A DNA stretch of 64,000 bases, from positions 372,001 through 436,000 of the forward strand of contig NZ_QMFY01000003.1 in NCBI RefSeq assembly GCF_003286915.1, written 5' to 3'. Below, in pieces: positions 14,618-22,690 of this stretch. Each line of letters opens with the position of its first letter. The first letter of the stretch is position 1. The notes below the pieces were generated by a model, which worked only from the letters and a program-made list of their open reading frames with translations, had not been told where the DNA came from and did not search any database. This DNA is from Pseudochryseolinea flava (GTDB taxonomy: Bacteria; Bacteroidota; Bacteroidia; Cytophagales; Cyclobacteriaceae). The translations under genes and the position numbers were made by a program.

Positions 14618-15733
14618 TCACTTTCCTTTCAAATATAACCTATCCAATGGACTCACCAACTGAGTCAAATCGGTGGTCGCAACATGCGTGTAAATCTCCG
14701 TCGTCTTCACCGAATTATGCCCCAATAGAACCTGAATGTAACGCGTCGACGCACCAGATTCTAAAAGATGGGTCGCAAAAGAATGGCGCAAGCAATGCAA
14801 CGTTACAGCCTTACGAATACCAGCACGCGCTACGGCGCGCTTAAATATTTTCTGCAAACTTGTCTCCGAATAGCGTTGCTTCCCTACGCCTTCAAACAGC
14901 CAGTGCTCCGGCTTGTATGTACTAATATATTCCGTTACATCTCCAATAATGGATTTCGCAAGAATACTCTGCCTGTCTTTTCTCCCTTTTCCACCGCGTA
15001 TATGAACTACACACCTATGCAGATCTACATCGCCTACACGCAAATTCAACAGCTCACTACGTCGTAACCCTGCCGAGTAGATAATGGAAAGCATCAAACG
15101 ATGTTTAAGATTTGCGCATGAAGAAAAAAGAGACTGAAGCTCATGGTGGTTCATCACCGAGGGCAATTTCAGCTCCTTATGCGGACGCTCCAAATGATAA
15201 ACGCGCCGTGCCTCGCCCAACACTTTCTCATATAAAAATTTAATCGCGTTGATGGCCTGATTTTGTGTAGAACGACTCACCGATTTTTCCTGAATCAAAT
15301 AAAGAAGATAACGCCTTATCTCTTGCTCCCCCAACATCGCAGGATGTTCGGTTTTATAATACTGCATAAAGCCTTTCAATTGATCTTGGTAAGCGCGCTG
15401 CGTATGATCACTGTATCCCTTTAAACTTAACTTCTCACCAACAAGCGTCAAGAGCTTGTCGCCCATCGTTGTCGTTGTCGCACCACCATCATCTTTGACA
15501 AGTGACGTTGTTACCGTATTTGCAACCGTTACTCGCGCCACACCCGAAAATAAATCAACTACTTTTTTAATGGTGCCCGCATCAAATAGAATATACCAGC
15601 AACGATGTGTGATACTGAACTTAACATCCCGTAACTGTTTCACTTTTTCCATCAAAACGAAATCCTTTTCGAATTTGATCAACAGCACCGTTTGATCTCG
15701 ATGCACTATTTTGTCCAACGAAATTTCACGCAT
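14618..15733 (-). CDS. Tyrosine recombinase/integrase with N-terminal extension
   Basis: A 371-residue XerC/D-like recombinase. The catalytic residues are all present: R224 in AGLRRSEL, H313 and R316 in HCLRHSFATHL, H339 in LGHN, and nucleophile Y348 in TEIYTH. A SAM-like core-binding domain covers about residues 90-175 (LSLKGYSDHTQRAYQDQLKG). The first 70 residues form an extra domain with FEKDFVLMEKVKQL and THRCWYILFD, a pattern reminiscent of the small HARP-like fold and common on Bacteroidota integrases. I see no integron-specific insertion. It is transcribed in the same direction as the downstream series of small genes and precedes the attC-like site 4, so it is the candidate enzyme for that array. 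Confidence 0.9.
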   Translation of the reverse strand: MREISLDKIVHRDQTVLLIKFEKDFVLMEKVKQLRDVKFSITHRCWYILFDAGTIKKVVDLFSGVARVTVANTVTTSLVKDDGGATTTTMGDKLLTLVGEKLSLKGYSDHTQRAYQDQLKGFMQYYKTEHPAMLGEQEIRRYLLYLIQEKSVSRSTQNQAINAIKFLYEKVLGEARRVYHLERPHKELKLPSVMNHHELQSLFSSCANLKHRLMLSIIYSAGLRRSELLNLRVGDVDLHRCVVHIRGGKGRKDRQSILAKSIIGDVTEYISTYKPEHWLFEGVGKQRYSETSLQKIFKRAVARAGIRKAVTLHCLRHSFATHLLESGASTRYIQVLLGHNSVKTTEIYTHVATTDLTQLVSPLDRLYLKGK

Positions 15734-15907
15734 TGAATCAGTGATATGAATGACTGTAAGATAACAACGATCTTACAAGAATGCCCGTATCGCCATTACA
15801 GGAAAACCTGACAATAAATCGGTTAAGACATTAACAGTAAAGCGCGGCACCTTCTTGCCGATTACATTAGAATCTTTCGTAACATGATCCTTTAAACTGC
15901 ATTTGCA

Positions 15908-16696
15908 TCAAGCAATCCAACACGCGCCATTAGAATAGGTCCGTGCCTTTCCGCTGATGGCCACGCGATCTTTTTTATCTTCACAGAATAGTTCTCCGAT
16001 GCGTTCTGAAACCTGAAACGCATGAAGTGTTTTCTTATGAAGCCTCGCCGACCAAAAAGGGATCAAGGAACAATGCGCAGATCCGGTCACTGGGTCTTCC
16101 AGTATTGATGCTTGCGGCGTAAAATATCGCGACACGAAATCACAATGATCTCCTTTAGCCGTAACCACTACCCCACCCGGATCGAGATTGATTTGATCAA
16201 AAACCTGTCGATTAATCCTGATGTTCTTTACATCAGATTCTGAATCATAAACCAAAACGTAGTCTCGCGATTTCAAAACTTCTTTCGGCTGAATATTTAA
16301 CGACTGCTGAATTATCGCTGGTAACGCTGCGCTTGTTGGCATTCGTGAGGGAAAATCCATCGTGTAAAGATCATCTTGAACAGTAACGATGAGATCGCCG
16401 CTGAGTGTTTCGAAAATAATTTGATCACGCGTATAGCTGAGAATGGTTTTCAAACAATGTGCCGTAGCAAGTGTCGCATGACCACACAAGTCCATTTCAA
16501 TATCTGGCGTAAACCACCGCAAATGTATCTTATCTTCCTTCTTCACGAAGAAAGCTGTTTCCGCTACAGCATTCTCTTTCGCGATGTTCAGCAAAACCTC
16601 ATCCGACAACCACGACTCGAGTGGAACTACACATGCCGGATTACCGCCGAAGATTCGATCGGTGAAAGCATCAATTTGGTAGAGATTTAATTTCAT
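15908..16696 (-). CDS. PhzF-family isomerase/epimerase
   Basis: A 262-residue protein of the phenazine biosynthesis PhzF family (diaminopimelate-epimerase fold). Diagnostic parts are IDAFTDRIFGGNPACVV near the N-terminus, AETAFF with the conserved Glu46, and the CGHATLATAH and DPVTGSAHCSLIPFW signatures. PhzF itself isomerises trans-2,3-dihydro-3-hydroxyanthranilate; most relatives act on unknown substrates and no other phenazine genes are nearby, so a phenazine role is not implied. The length is near normal (260-290). It stands alone between the recombinase and hrpB. Confidence 0.9.
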   Translation of the reverse strand: MKLNLYQIDAFTDRIFGGNPACVVPLESWLSDEVLLNIAKENAVAETAFFVKKEDKIHLRWFTPDIEMDLCGHATLATAHCLKTILSYTRDQIIFETLSGDLIVTVQDDLYTMDFPSRMPTSAALPAIIQQSLNIQPKEVLKSRDYVLVYDSESDVKNIRINRQVFDQINLDPGGVVVTAKGDHCDFVSRYFTPQASILEDPVTGSAHCSLIPFWSARLHKKTLHAFQVSERIGELFCEDKKDRVAISGKARTYSNGACWIA

Positions 16697-16873
16697 GCAC
16701 TTGGTGAAATGACGGAATCAAGTTACAATCCTTTCGTGACAGGCAAGACAACATCAACATGTCAAACCATACAATACCGCAATGTTTCACTAAGTAATGG
16801 GCGAAGGATGTTTCTTAAATAAAGGTAAAACGGTGCAGAAACTATTAACGAGAACACCAGCATTTCTTGAAAA

Positions 16874-16913
16874 CTCGAACACCTGAACACTTGAACACTT
16901 AAACACCTGAATT
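16874..16913. repeat. Tandem octamer repeat
   Basis: Five 8-base units in a row: CTCGAACA, CCTGAACA, CTTGAACA, CTTAAACA, CCTGAATT, ending just downstream of the hrpB stop codon. Confidence 0.8.
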
Positions 16914-16917
16914 CGCG

Positions 16918-19392
16918 CTATGAACTCCTCCGCTTCGCGCCGCGCACAGCTTCTGCCGTCCACGGATCTTCGGGCCAATGGTGGCGCGGATAACGCATAC
17001 GCAATTCTTTACGCACTTCGTGATACGTTGTTTGCCAGAAGCTCTTTAGGTCTTGTGTTACTTGCACGGGCTTATATCCCGGTGACAACAAATGAATCAA
17101 TACTTTATTTCGTCCTTCGTTGATGGAAGGTGTTTCGGTGAGACCGAACATTTCTTGTAAACGAACTTCAATAATGGGTGAACGTCCATCGGCAAAATAT
17201 TGGAGACGAATCATGGACCCACTGGGAACTTCAATGCGCGAAGGAACAAGTGCATCAAATTTATTTTGGAGGTCCCACGGGATCATGCTTTTGAGGATGG
17301 TAGCAAGATCGAGTTTCTCCAATTCTGATCGCCTGGAGACGGTAGTGAGAAAAGGTGCCAGCCAACTTTCGAGTGTCGCGAGGAGATTATCGTCTGTAAC
17401 ATCGGGCCATGCTTCATCAGGGCGCCAGACTTTAATGGATAACATGCGTGCTTGAAGTTCCTCATGCGACTCATTCCATCCAAGTAATTTCAAACCATGT
17501 TTTTGAATGGCCTCACACAAAACCTGAACACGTTCGTCTTCAGTAATATTACCGGGCGATTTCTGCGACAACAACAAATTGCCGACACGTTTTACCACAG
17601 CGCTGGTTAACAATCCACGTTCATCATCCCACTGCACCAAGTTTGTTTCATGCGCCAAGGCATTGAGATCTTTTTCAGATACCGCAGCTGCTAAGAATAT
17701 TTTTCCTTCACCGCTTCCAGCGTCCAATTGCGCTACACAAAGCCAAGGCTCCCGCATCAATGGATCATGCGGTGGAAGTTTCACCACTCTCCCATTGGCA
17801 AGCTTAAATCGTTCACTATGTTTCTCTTGCTGGCGAGCAATACGTTCAGGATACGCCGCCACAAGAAGTTTTCCGATATCCGTGTCGGCGACCATGTTAT
17901 TCGACACCTCTGTCTTTAGCAGTCGTCGCCAGTGCTGCGCAATTTTTTCAATCCGCTCAAGAATGATTTTGTCAGCATAAAACTTTTGTCCGCCGCGCCA
18001 TTTACGCAGTGCTTCTAGTCGCAACGCGAGATCAGCGCCAGATTCTTTCGCCAATGGATCTTTCTCTTCAATCAATGCTGCAATATCGGCTGCTAACGAT
18101 TTCTCCGAAGCGTTGGCTTCTAGCAGCAAATGTGCAATGCGTGGATGTGTAGGAAGGGAAAGCATCTGTTTCCCGCGTGGTGTTATGCCTTGTATGGTGA
18201 TCGCGTCAAGTTGCAATAGCAATTCTTTTGCTTGAGCCACAGCGCCTGCCGTTGGCAATGTAATCCACGTGAGTTCTTTAGGTTCTTTCACACCCCATGC
18301 ATAAAGTTCGAGCATGAGTGGCGCAAGGTCTGCTTCAAGTATTTCCGGTTTACGCTGTGCAGCAAGTGCCGTTTGTGTCGACGCCGACCACAAGCGATAA
18401 CAGACACCAGGACCAAGACGACCTGAACGTCCGGCACGTTGATCTGCGGCATCACGTGTAACGCGAATGGTTTCTAATCTTGTTAAACCGCTCCGTGGGT
18501 CAAATCTTGGAACACGTGCGAGTCCTGCGTCAATCACGACTCTAACACCCTCTATTGTAAGTGACGTCTCTGCTATGGACGTTGAGAGTACAATTTTTCG
18601 ACCACCATCTTGTCGTGGGAGAATCGCCTGCTGTTGTTGTTTGAACGGAAGATCACCGAACAGCGGATGAATACTTACGTCAGCAAAATATTCCTCGCGC
18701 AGAATATCTTCGACACGTTTGATCTCGCCTGCGCCAGGAAGGAACACGAGGAGATCGCCCTGCTCATCGCGCACCGCTTTTCGTATCGCGTGAACAGCAC
18801 GGGGCACGACTGGTCCGTCTTCGTCGGGTGTATAGTGTATGGTAACTGGATATTGTCGTCCAGATGAAGTGATGATGGGTGCGCCGCCTAAGATCGAAGA
18901 AAGATTTTCGCTGTCCAGTGTGGCCGACATAATCAAGATTCTCAAATCGTCGCGCAGCACTTGTTGCATCTGCAAGCTCAATGCAAGCGCCAGATCAGCG
19001 TGCAAACTGCGCTCATGAAATTCGTCGAAGATCAACATCCCCACATCTTCCAACGTGTTGTCAGATTGAATCATCCGCGTGAGAATTCCCTCGGTGACAA
19101 CTTCAATTTTCGTTTTGCTACTCACCTTCGAATCAAAGCGTACACTGTAGCCTATCCGTTGTCCAGCATCTTCTTCCAGAAGATCGGCCATACGCTCTGC
19201 TACCGACTTCGCAGCAAGCCTGCGCGGCTCAAGCATAATTATCTTCTTTCCCCCAAGCCAAGGTTCATCCATAAGCTGCAAAGGCAATACCGTAGATTTC
19301 CCTGCCCCGGGAGGTGCTTGAAGAATCACAACGGGATGGTTAGTGAGAGTCTCCTTGAGAGAAGTGACGATATCGAGTACAGGGTAGCGCAA
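16918..19392 (-). CDS. hrpB: ATP-dependent helicase HrpB
   Basis: An 824-residue DEAH-type helicase. Motif I is PPGAGKST (27-34), motif II DEFH (123-126), motif III SAT (156-158), and motif VI QRAGRSGR lies near residue 320. The C-terminal half carries the HrpB-specific region, ending close to RYPRHHWPEDPW, a sequence typical of HrpB C-termini. The length matches the family (about 800-840). HrpB is widespread in bacteria; its RNA-related substrate is not well defined. A heptamer repeat block begins directly upstream of its start at 19421, which may separate it from the next operon. Confidence 0.93.
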   Translation of the reverse strand: MRYPVLDIVTSLKETLTNHPVVILQAPPGAGKSTVLPLQLMDEPWLGGKKIIMLEPRRLAAKSVAERMADLLEEDAGQRIGYSVRFDSKVSSKTKIEVVTEGILTRMIQSDNTLEDVGMLIFDEFHERSLHADLALALSLQMQQVLRDDLRILIMSATLDSENLSSILGGAPIITSSGRQYPVTIHYTPDEDGPVVPRAVHAIRKAVRDEQGDLLVFLPGAGEIKRVEDILREEYFADVSIHPLFGDLPFKQQQQAILPRQDGGRKIVLSTSIAETSLTIEGVRVVIDAGLARVPRFDPRSGLTRLETIRVTRDAADQRAGRSGRLGPGVCYRLWSASTQTALAAQRKPEILEADLAPLMLELYAWGVKEPKELTWITLPTAGAVAQAKELLLQLDAITIQGITPRGKQMLSLPTHPRIAHLLLEANASEKSLAADIAALIEEKDPLAKESGADLALRLEALRKWRGGQKFYADKIILERIEKIAQHWRRLLKTEVSNNMVADTDIGKLLVAAYPERIARQQEKHSERFKLANGRVVKLPPHDPLMREPWLCVAQLDAGSGEGKIFLAAAVSEKDLNALAHETNLVQWDDERGLLTSAVVKRVGNLLLSQKSPGNITEDERVQVLCEAIQKHGLKLLGWNESHEELQARMLSIKVWRPDEAWPDVTDDNLLATLESWLAPFLTTVSRRSELEKLDLATILKSMIPWDLQNKFDALVPSRIEVPSGSMIRLQYFADGRSPIIEVRLQEMFGLTETPSINEGRNKVLIHLLSPGYKPVQVTQDLKSFWQTTYHEVRKELRMRYPRHHWPEDPWTAEAVRGAKRRSS

Positions 19393-19420
19393 GGGGGAGA
19401 AGTAGAAGTAAGTAGTAAGA

Positions 19421-19543
19421 AGTCAGGAGACAGAAGTCAGGAGTCAGGAGACAGAAGTCAGGAGTCAAAAGGTAGGAGTCAGAAGTCAATTCTTAATTCT
19501 TAATTCTTAATTCTTACTCCTTACTCCTTACTCCTTACTCCCT
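19421..19543. repeat. Heptamer-phased tandem repeats (about 17 units)
   Basis: From 19421 the sequence runs in 7-base steps: AGTCAGG, AGACAGA, AGTCAGG, AGTCAGG, AGACAGA and so on to 19490, then AATTCTT four times and ACTCCTT-type units four times to 19543. The period stays seven while the unit changes. The block lies between the hrpB start and the stop of the next gene. Confidence 0.88.
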
Positions 19544-19985
19544 ACTTCGATATTAGCACTGCTTCTGTAAGAATAAAATTACCGTGTTCAACATTATCTT
19601 TATTAAGTTTCAATTTGCCTTTTACAGTGATGAGGTCATCGACTTGAAATTTAAGCGCACCTTTGGCAAACGTAACTTCAGCAATTGATTCGGGGCCTCC
19701 GCCACCGCAGAAAAAGCACTGGCTCATGGGGAACTTTGAAAGAATAATGTAATTGCCGTCTTCTGGTGCGAAGGGCACATAAAAGCCTTGCACGGTTATT
19801 TCTTTCCCAACCATCGCAAGCAACCCTTCCGGGAAACTCGGGTAAAAAATATACTCCTCAAGTTTTTCATCGTATTTGGGTTCAAATTTTGTTTTCGCGA
19901 ATTCATTCCACGCATCCCATTTTGCTTGTGCAAAAGATGAGGTACCTATCATTAAAAGACCTACGACAAAAAATATATTTTTCAT
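19542..19985 (-). CDS. Periplasmic DUF3299-like protein of a zinc-linked ABC operon
   Basis: A 147-residue exported protein with a signal peptide (KNIFFVVGLLMIGTSSFAQ). The mature part contains VGKEITVQGFYVPFAPEDGN, FPMSQCFFCGGGGPES with a Cys-x-x-Cys pair, and FQVDDLITVKGKLKL, an OB-like pattern similar to DUF3299 proteins. Start 19985 is chosen because it begins the signal peptide. It is the third gene after an ABC ATPase and an FtsX-type permease, 17 bases from the permease stop. Comparable three- and four-gene sets (PA4063-PA4066 of Pseudomonas, zrg genes of Vibrio) are zinc-responsive. A zinc role here is inferred from that resemblance. Confidence 0.65.
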   Translation of the reverse strand: MKNIFFVVGLLMIGTSSFAQAKWDAWNEFAKTKFEPKYDEKLEEYIFYPSFPEGLLAMVGKEITVQGFYVPFAPEDGNYIILSKFPMSQCFFCGGGGPESIAEVTFAKGALKFQVDDLITVKGKLKLNKDNVEHGNFILTEAVLISK

Positions 19986-20001
19986 GATCACTGCTAAAAT
20001 T

Positions 20002-21273
20002 TTATTGTGCTGCCAAAACCCTTGAAATATCTGTTCTATACGCTTGCACGGCAGGGATAACCGAGCATAACAATCCCAACAACAAACTTCCAACCAAAAT
20101 TATCCACTCTTGCGAATAAAAAACGAATCCACTGATTCCTGCTTTCTGCATTTCAGGTGAGACACTTGTTAATACGATCAGCACACCATGTGCCAAGGCT
20201 AGTCCCACGAGACTTCCCAATAGTGTAAGCAAACTTCCTTCCAGCAATACAAGCGTTAACAACTTGCTGCGTGTGGCGCCCATCGAGCGCATCACGGCCA
20301 TTTCATAGCGACGTTCCTTCAATGAATTATACAAGGCGATAAAAATACTCAATGCACTGATGGCAATCAGCACGTATGCAAATGCCATTAAAATTTCTAC
20401 GCCGACGCCCATGATAGAAAACAATCGCGCTGCTTCAAATGCGGGTGATGCGGCCTGCAAACTACTTTGCATATTCACCATTTTAGGCATTTGTATGGCG
20501 GCCATCGGCGAACGGTAAAGCAATAACAATGAAGTAATCTGTTTGGTGCTGTCGCCTTTCTCCACCGACGCTACAAGTGGTGATGGTTTTAGCGGCGCAT
20601 GATGTTCTTCGGCATGCTCCTCGTGATGATGAACAGAATCTGATTCATCAGCTTCTTCATGCATCTCCCAAACACTTTCTACATTGGTGAGAATAAGATT
20701 GTCGAGCACGCTATGCGTGGGCTTAAAAATCCCGACAACTTTATATTGATGTTCATTGTGTGAATGTCCGCCTTCGGCCAAACCGTGTGCGCTGGCAAAT
20801 GTATCGCCGAGCTTCAGTCCCGACAACGCAGCAGCATTGCTTCCAAGGTTTACAGACAACGGTGCTCCCCACCAATCGCCCGACGCTAATTCGGCATTGT
20901 ATAAAGCTGCATATTCTTTATTGGTACCGATGATACGATACGACTTGTAACTATCCCCTAGCGCGAGCGGTATTGCCTGCTTCACCAACCGGTTCTTCGC
21001 GAAGCGTTCAGCTTCTTTCAACGAAATATTCCCCGTAGGAAAATCAATATGAAAGATATTGCAGAGTATCAATTGCAATGGCGATCCTTTTGCGCCAATC
21101 ACAAGGTCGATACCCTTCGTGTTGTCGGCGATTTTTTCTTCAAGCTGTTTATTGAACAGCAGCAGAATGGTGATGACAGCAATTCCCAGCGACAACAACA
21201 CAATGTTGATGATGGTATTGAGCGGCTTTGCCTTTAGATAGTTCCACGCAAGTGTAAAGAGTGATATCGCCAT
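20002..21273 (-). CDS. FtsX/MacB-type ABC transporter permease with histidine-rich loop
   Basis: A 423-residue permease. One membrane helix near the N-terminus (IINIVLLSLGIAVITILLLF) is followed by a large periplasmic domain and three C-terminal helices of the FtsX type. The loop contains GGHSHNEH and, around residues 215-230, HHHEEHAEEHH, strongly histidine-rich and likely metal-binding. ERRYEMAVMRSMGATRSK is the typical coupling segment to the ATPase. The start is four bases after the ATPase stop, so they are co-transcribed. Such permeases work by moving lipoproteins or transmitting force rather than transporting through a channel; the histidines point to zinc or another transition metal. 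Confidence 0.85.
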   Translation of the reverse strand: MAISLFTLAWNYLKAKPLNTIINIVLLSLGIAVITILLLFNKQLEEKIADNTKGIDLVIGAKGSPLQLILCNIFHIDFPTGNISLKEAERFAKNRLVKQAIPLALGDSYKSYRIIGTNKEYAALYNAELASGDWWGAPLSVNLGSNAAALSGLKLGDTFASAHGLAEGGHSHNEHQYKVVGIFKPTHSVLDNLILTNVESVWEMHEEADESDSVHHHEEHAEEHHAPLKPSPLVASVEKGDSTKQITSLLLLYRSPMAAIQMPKMVNMQSSLQAASPAFEAARLFSIMGVGVEILMAFAYVLIAISALSIFIALYNSLKERRYEMAVMRSMGATRSKLLTLVLLEGSLLTLLGSLVGLALAHGVLIVLTSVSPEMQKAGISGFVFYSQEWIILVGSLLLGLLCSVIPAVQAYRTDISRVLAAQ

Positions 21274-21277
21274 GGAA

Positions 21278-21922
21278 TTATCGTTTTAATGGAGATGATA
21301 AAACAATCTGATTTTTGATTTTGTCTTTCAAGCGCTGATCATGCGTCGCCACAACGAGTGTGGTATCTTGTGCTTTCGCTACTTGCAGCAGCAGATCGAT
21401 CACGCGATTACAATTGCTGTCGTCTAGCGCTGACGTTGGCTCATCAGCAAAGATGATTGACGGATGATTAATCACCGCCCGCGCAATGGCTACCCGCTGC
21501 GCTTGTCCGTGACTCAACGCCGATACTGGTGATTGCTTCTTCTCGGCAAGTCCCAAACTTGAAAGTATGGTATTGAATCTTTCCAAATCAGGGTTCAGAC
21601 CCGCCAAAAACGGCGAGAGCAATATATTCTTCTCCACGGTGAACGCATTGATCAGGTGGTTCTTCTGAAAAATAAATCCGACATGCTGTCCGCGAAATTT
21701 ATCAAGGGCTTTCTCCGATAGCGTAGAGAGTTCTGTATTATCAACCTGTACGGAGCCTTCGTAACCACGGAGAAGTCCACCCAACAAGTGGAGTAATGTC
21801 GTTTTACCACTCCCCGACTCACCAAGAAGTAGACAATGTTGTCCACGGGGTATGGTAAAATCAGGAAACGCAATCGTTGCCTTGCTGTTATATTGGAAGG
21901 ATAGATTTCGAATGGAAATCAT
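21278..21922 (-). CDS. ABC transporter ATP-binding protein (LolD/MacB-like)
   Basis: A 214-residue ATPase subunit. Walker A GESGSGKTTLL, Q-loop FIFQKNHL, signature ALSHGQAQRVAIARA (the usual LSGGQ is LSHGQ here), Walker B IIFADEPTSALD and the H-loop VVATHD are all present. It is the first gene of a three-gene operon with the permease and the DUF3299-like protein, and powers that complex. The LSHGQ variant occurs in some LolD-like ATPases. No metal-regulator binding site could be recognised upstream. Confidence 0.9.
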   Translation of the reverse strand: MISIRNLSFQYNSKATIAFPDFTIPRGQHCLLLGESGSGKTTLLHLLGGLLRGYEGSVQVDNTELSTLSEKALDKFRGQHVGFIFQKNHLINAFTVEKNILLSPFLAGLNPDLERFNTILSSLGLAEKKQSPVSALSHGQAQRVAIARAVINHPSIIFADEPTSALDDSNCNRVIDLLLQVAKAQDTTLVVATHDQRLKDKIKNQIVLSSPLKR

Positions 21923-22686
21923 GAAGCTCAGTTTAGATGGGCGACAATTTAAGGTTGTGAGCGAAATAAAAAAACAGAATAGAGTCCGGACGTTCGAAAG
22001 AAGGGAAGAGCGGGAAAAGCTCTTTAGAGCTCAGAACTACTAGTATCCGGTAAATCACATACCGATTCAACAATATGGCCCGACTCACGCATTCGGCTAA
22101 GTACGTAGAGCTAAAATAATTCGTGCGAGAAGTTCGTACATCCGTATCTTCCTTCATTTTCTTTTGCTTCCCCAAAAGAAAACGAAGCAAAAGAAAAGGG
22201 GAAACTTAAACATGCTGCCTCACACACATGCCGGGGCTACCCCGCGTTTAAGTTGGGCACCCCGCAGTTACTCATTCCTAAATTCGTTGTCCATTAATAA
22301 ATTCAGGTCGCTTTTAAACCAATTTAAAGCTCAAGGCAAGAAAGTCGAAGATGTTACTGTAATCGGATGACAACTTGTGACACGGTTTCGCAGGGGTTGC
22401 TATTGAGTATGCGGCTATGCCAAAATTGATGTATCTTCGGTAACGATGTTTGTAGGATTTTTCCTTCCGACGCAAGCGCCAGCAACCTGGTAAAGTTAGA
22501 TTAGTAATGTTGGTTTTTCCGCCCTGCTTCCACTCTACCTCCACACTCTCTCCACTCTCCCTCCGCTCAAGGCATATCGTAGGTCTTATGTAGGTCTTAT
22601 CTAAGTCTTATTGTCCTTTGGTTCACGGTTCTCAGTTCACGGATCACGGTTCACTGAACCAATAACAGACAACCGATAACCAATAA
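21923..22686. other. 764-base gene-free stretch with several repeats
   Basis: No convincing gene on either strand. It holds copy 2 of the dispersed two-hairpin repeat (about 22148-22262), a low-complexity pyrimidine tract (22530-22570), three 11-base repeats (22579-22611) and ten heptamer units (22621-22690). Confidence 0.65.
22148..22262. repeat. Dispersed two-hairpin repeat, copy 2
   Basis: Partner of 3655-3772. CTTTTGCTTC pairs perfectly with GAAGCAAAAG ten bases later, and ACTTAAAC pairs with GTTTAAGT further on. The order of blocks and the terminal GTTTAAGTTGGGC match copy 1. Confidence 0.78.
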
Positions 22687-22690
22687 CTAT
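22579..22690. repeat. 11-base and heptamer tandem repeats
   Basis: GTAGGTCTTAT occurs twice and CTAAGTCTTAT once in a row (22579-22611). From 22621 ten consecutive 7-base units follow: GTTCACG, GTTCTCA, GTTCACG, GATCACG, GTTCACT, GAACCAA, TAACAGA, CAACCGA, TAACCAA, TAACTAT. The block reaches the stop codon of the methyltransferase gene. Confidence 0.85.

Noticed and set aside
14618-15733. Classical integron integrase IntI
   Set aside because: The catalytic residues fit any tyrosine recombinase, the characteristic extra helix region between the second and third motif is not visible, and the gene points the same way as the cassettes; kept only as an integron-like hypothesis.
15908-16696. Phenazine biosynthesis locus
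   Set aside because: Only a PhzF-family gene is present; such proteins are widespread and mostly unrelated to phenazines.
16790-16978. 62-codon minus-strand frame across the hrpB end
   Set aside because: Most of it is the octamer repeat and the out-of-frame end of hrpB.
21933-22544. Small frames of 63-85 codons on both strands
   Set aside because: They run through the dispersed repeat and pyrimidine-rich tract; no motif or start site supports them.
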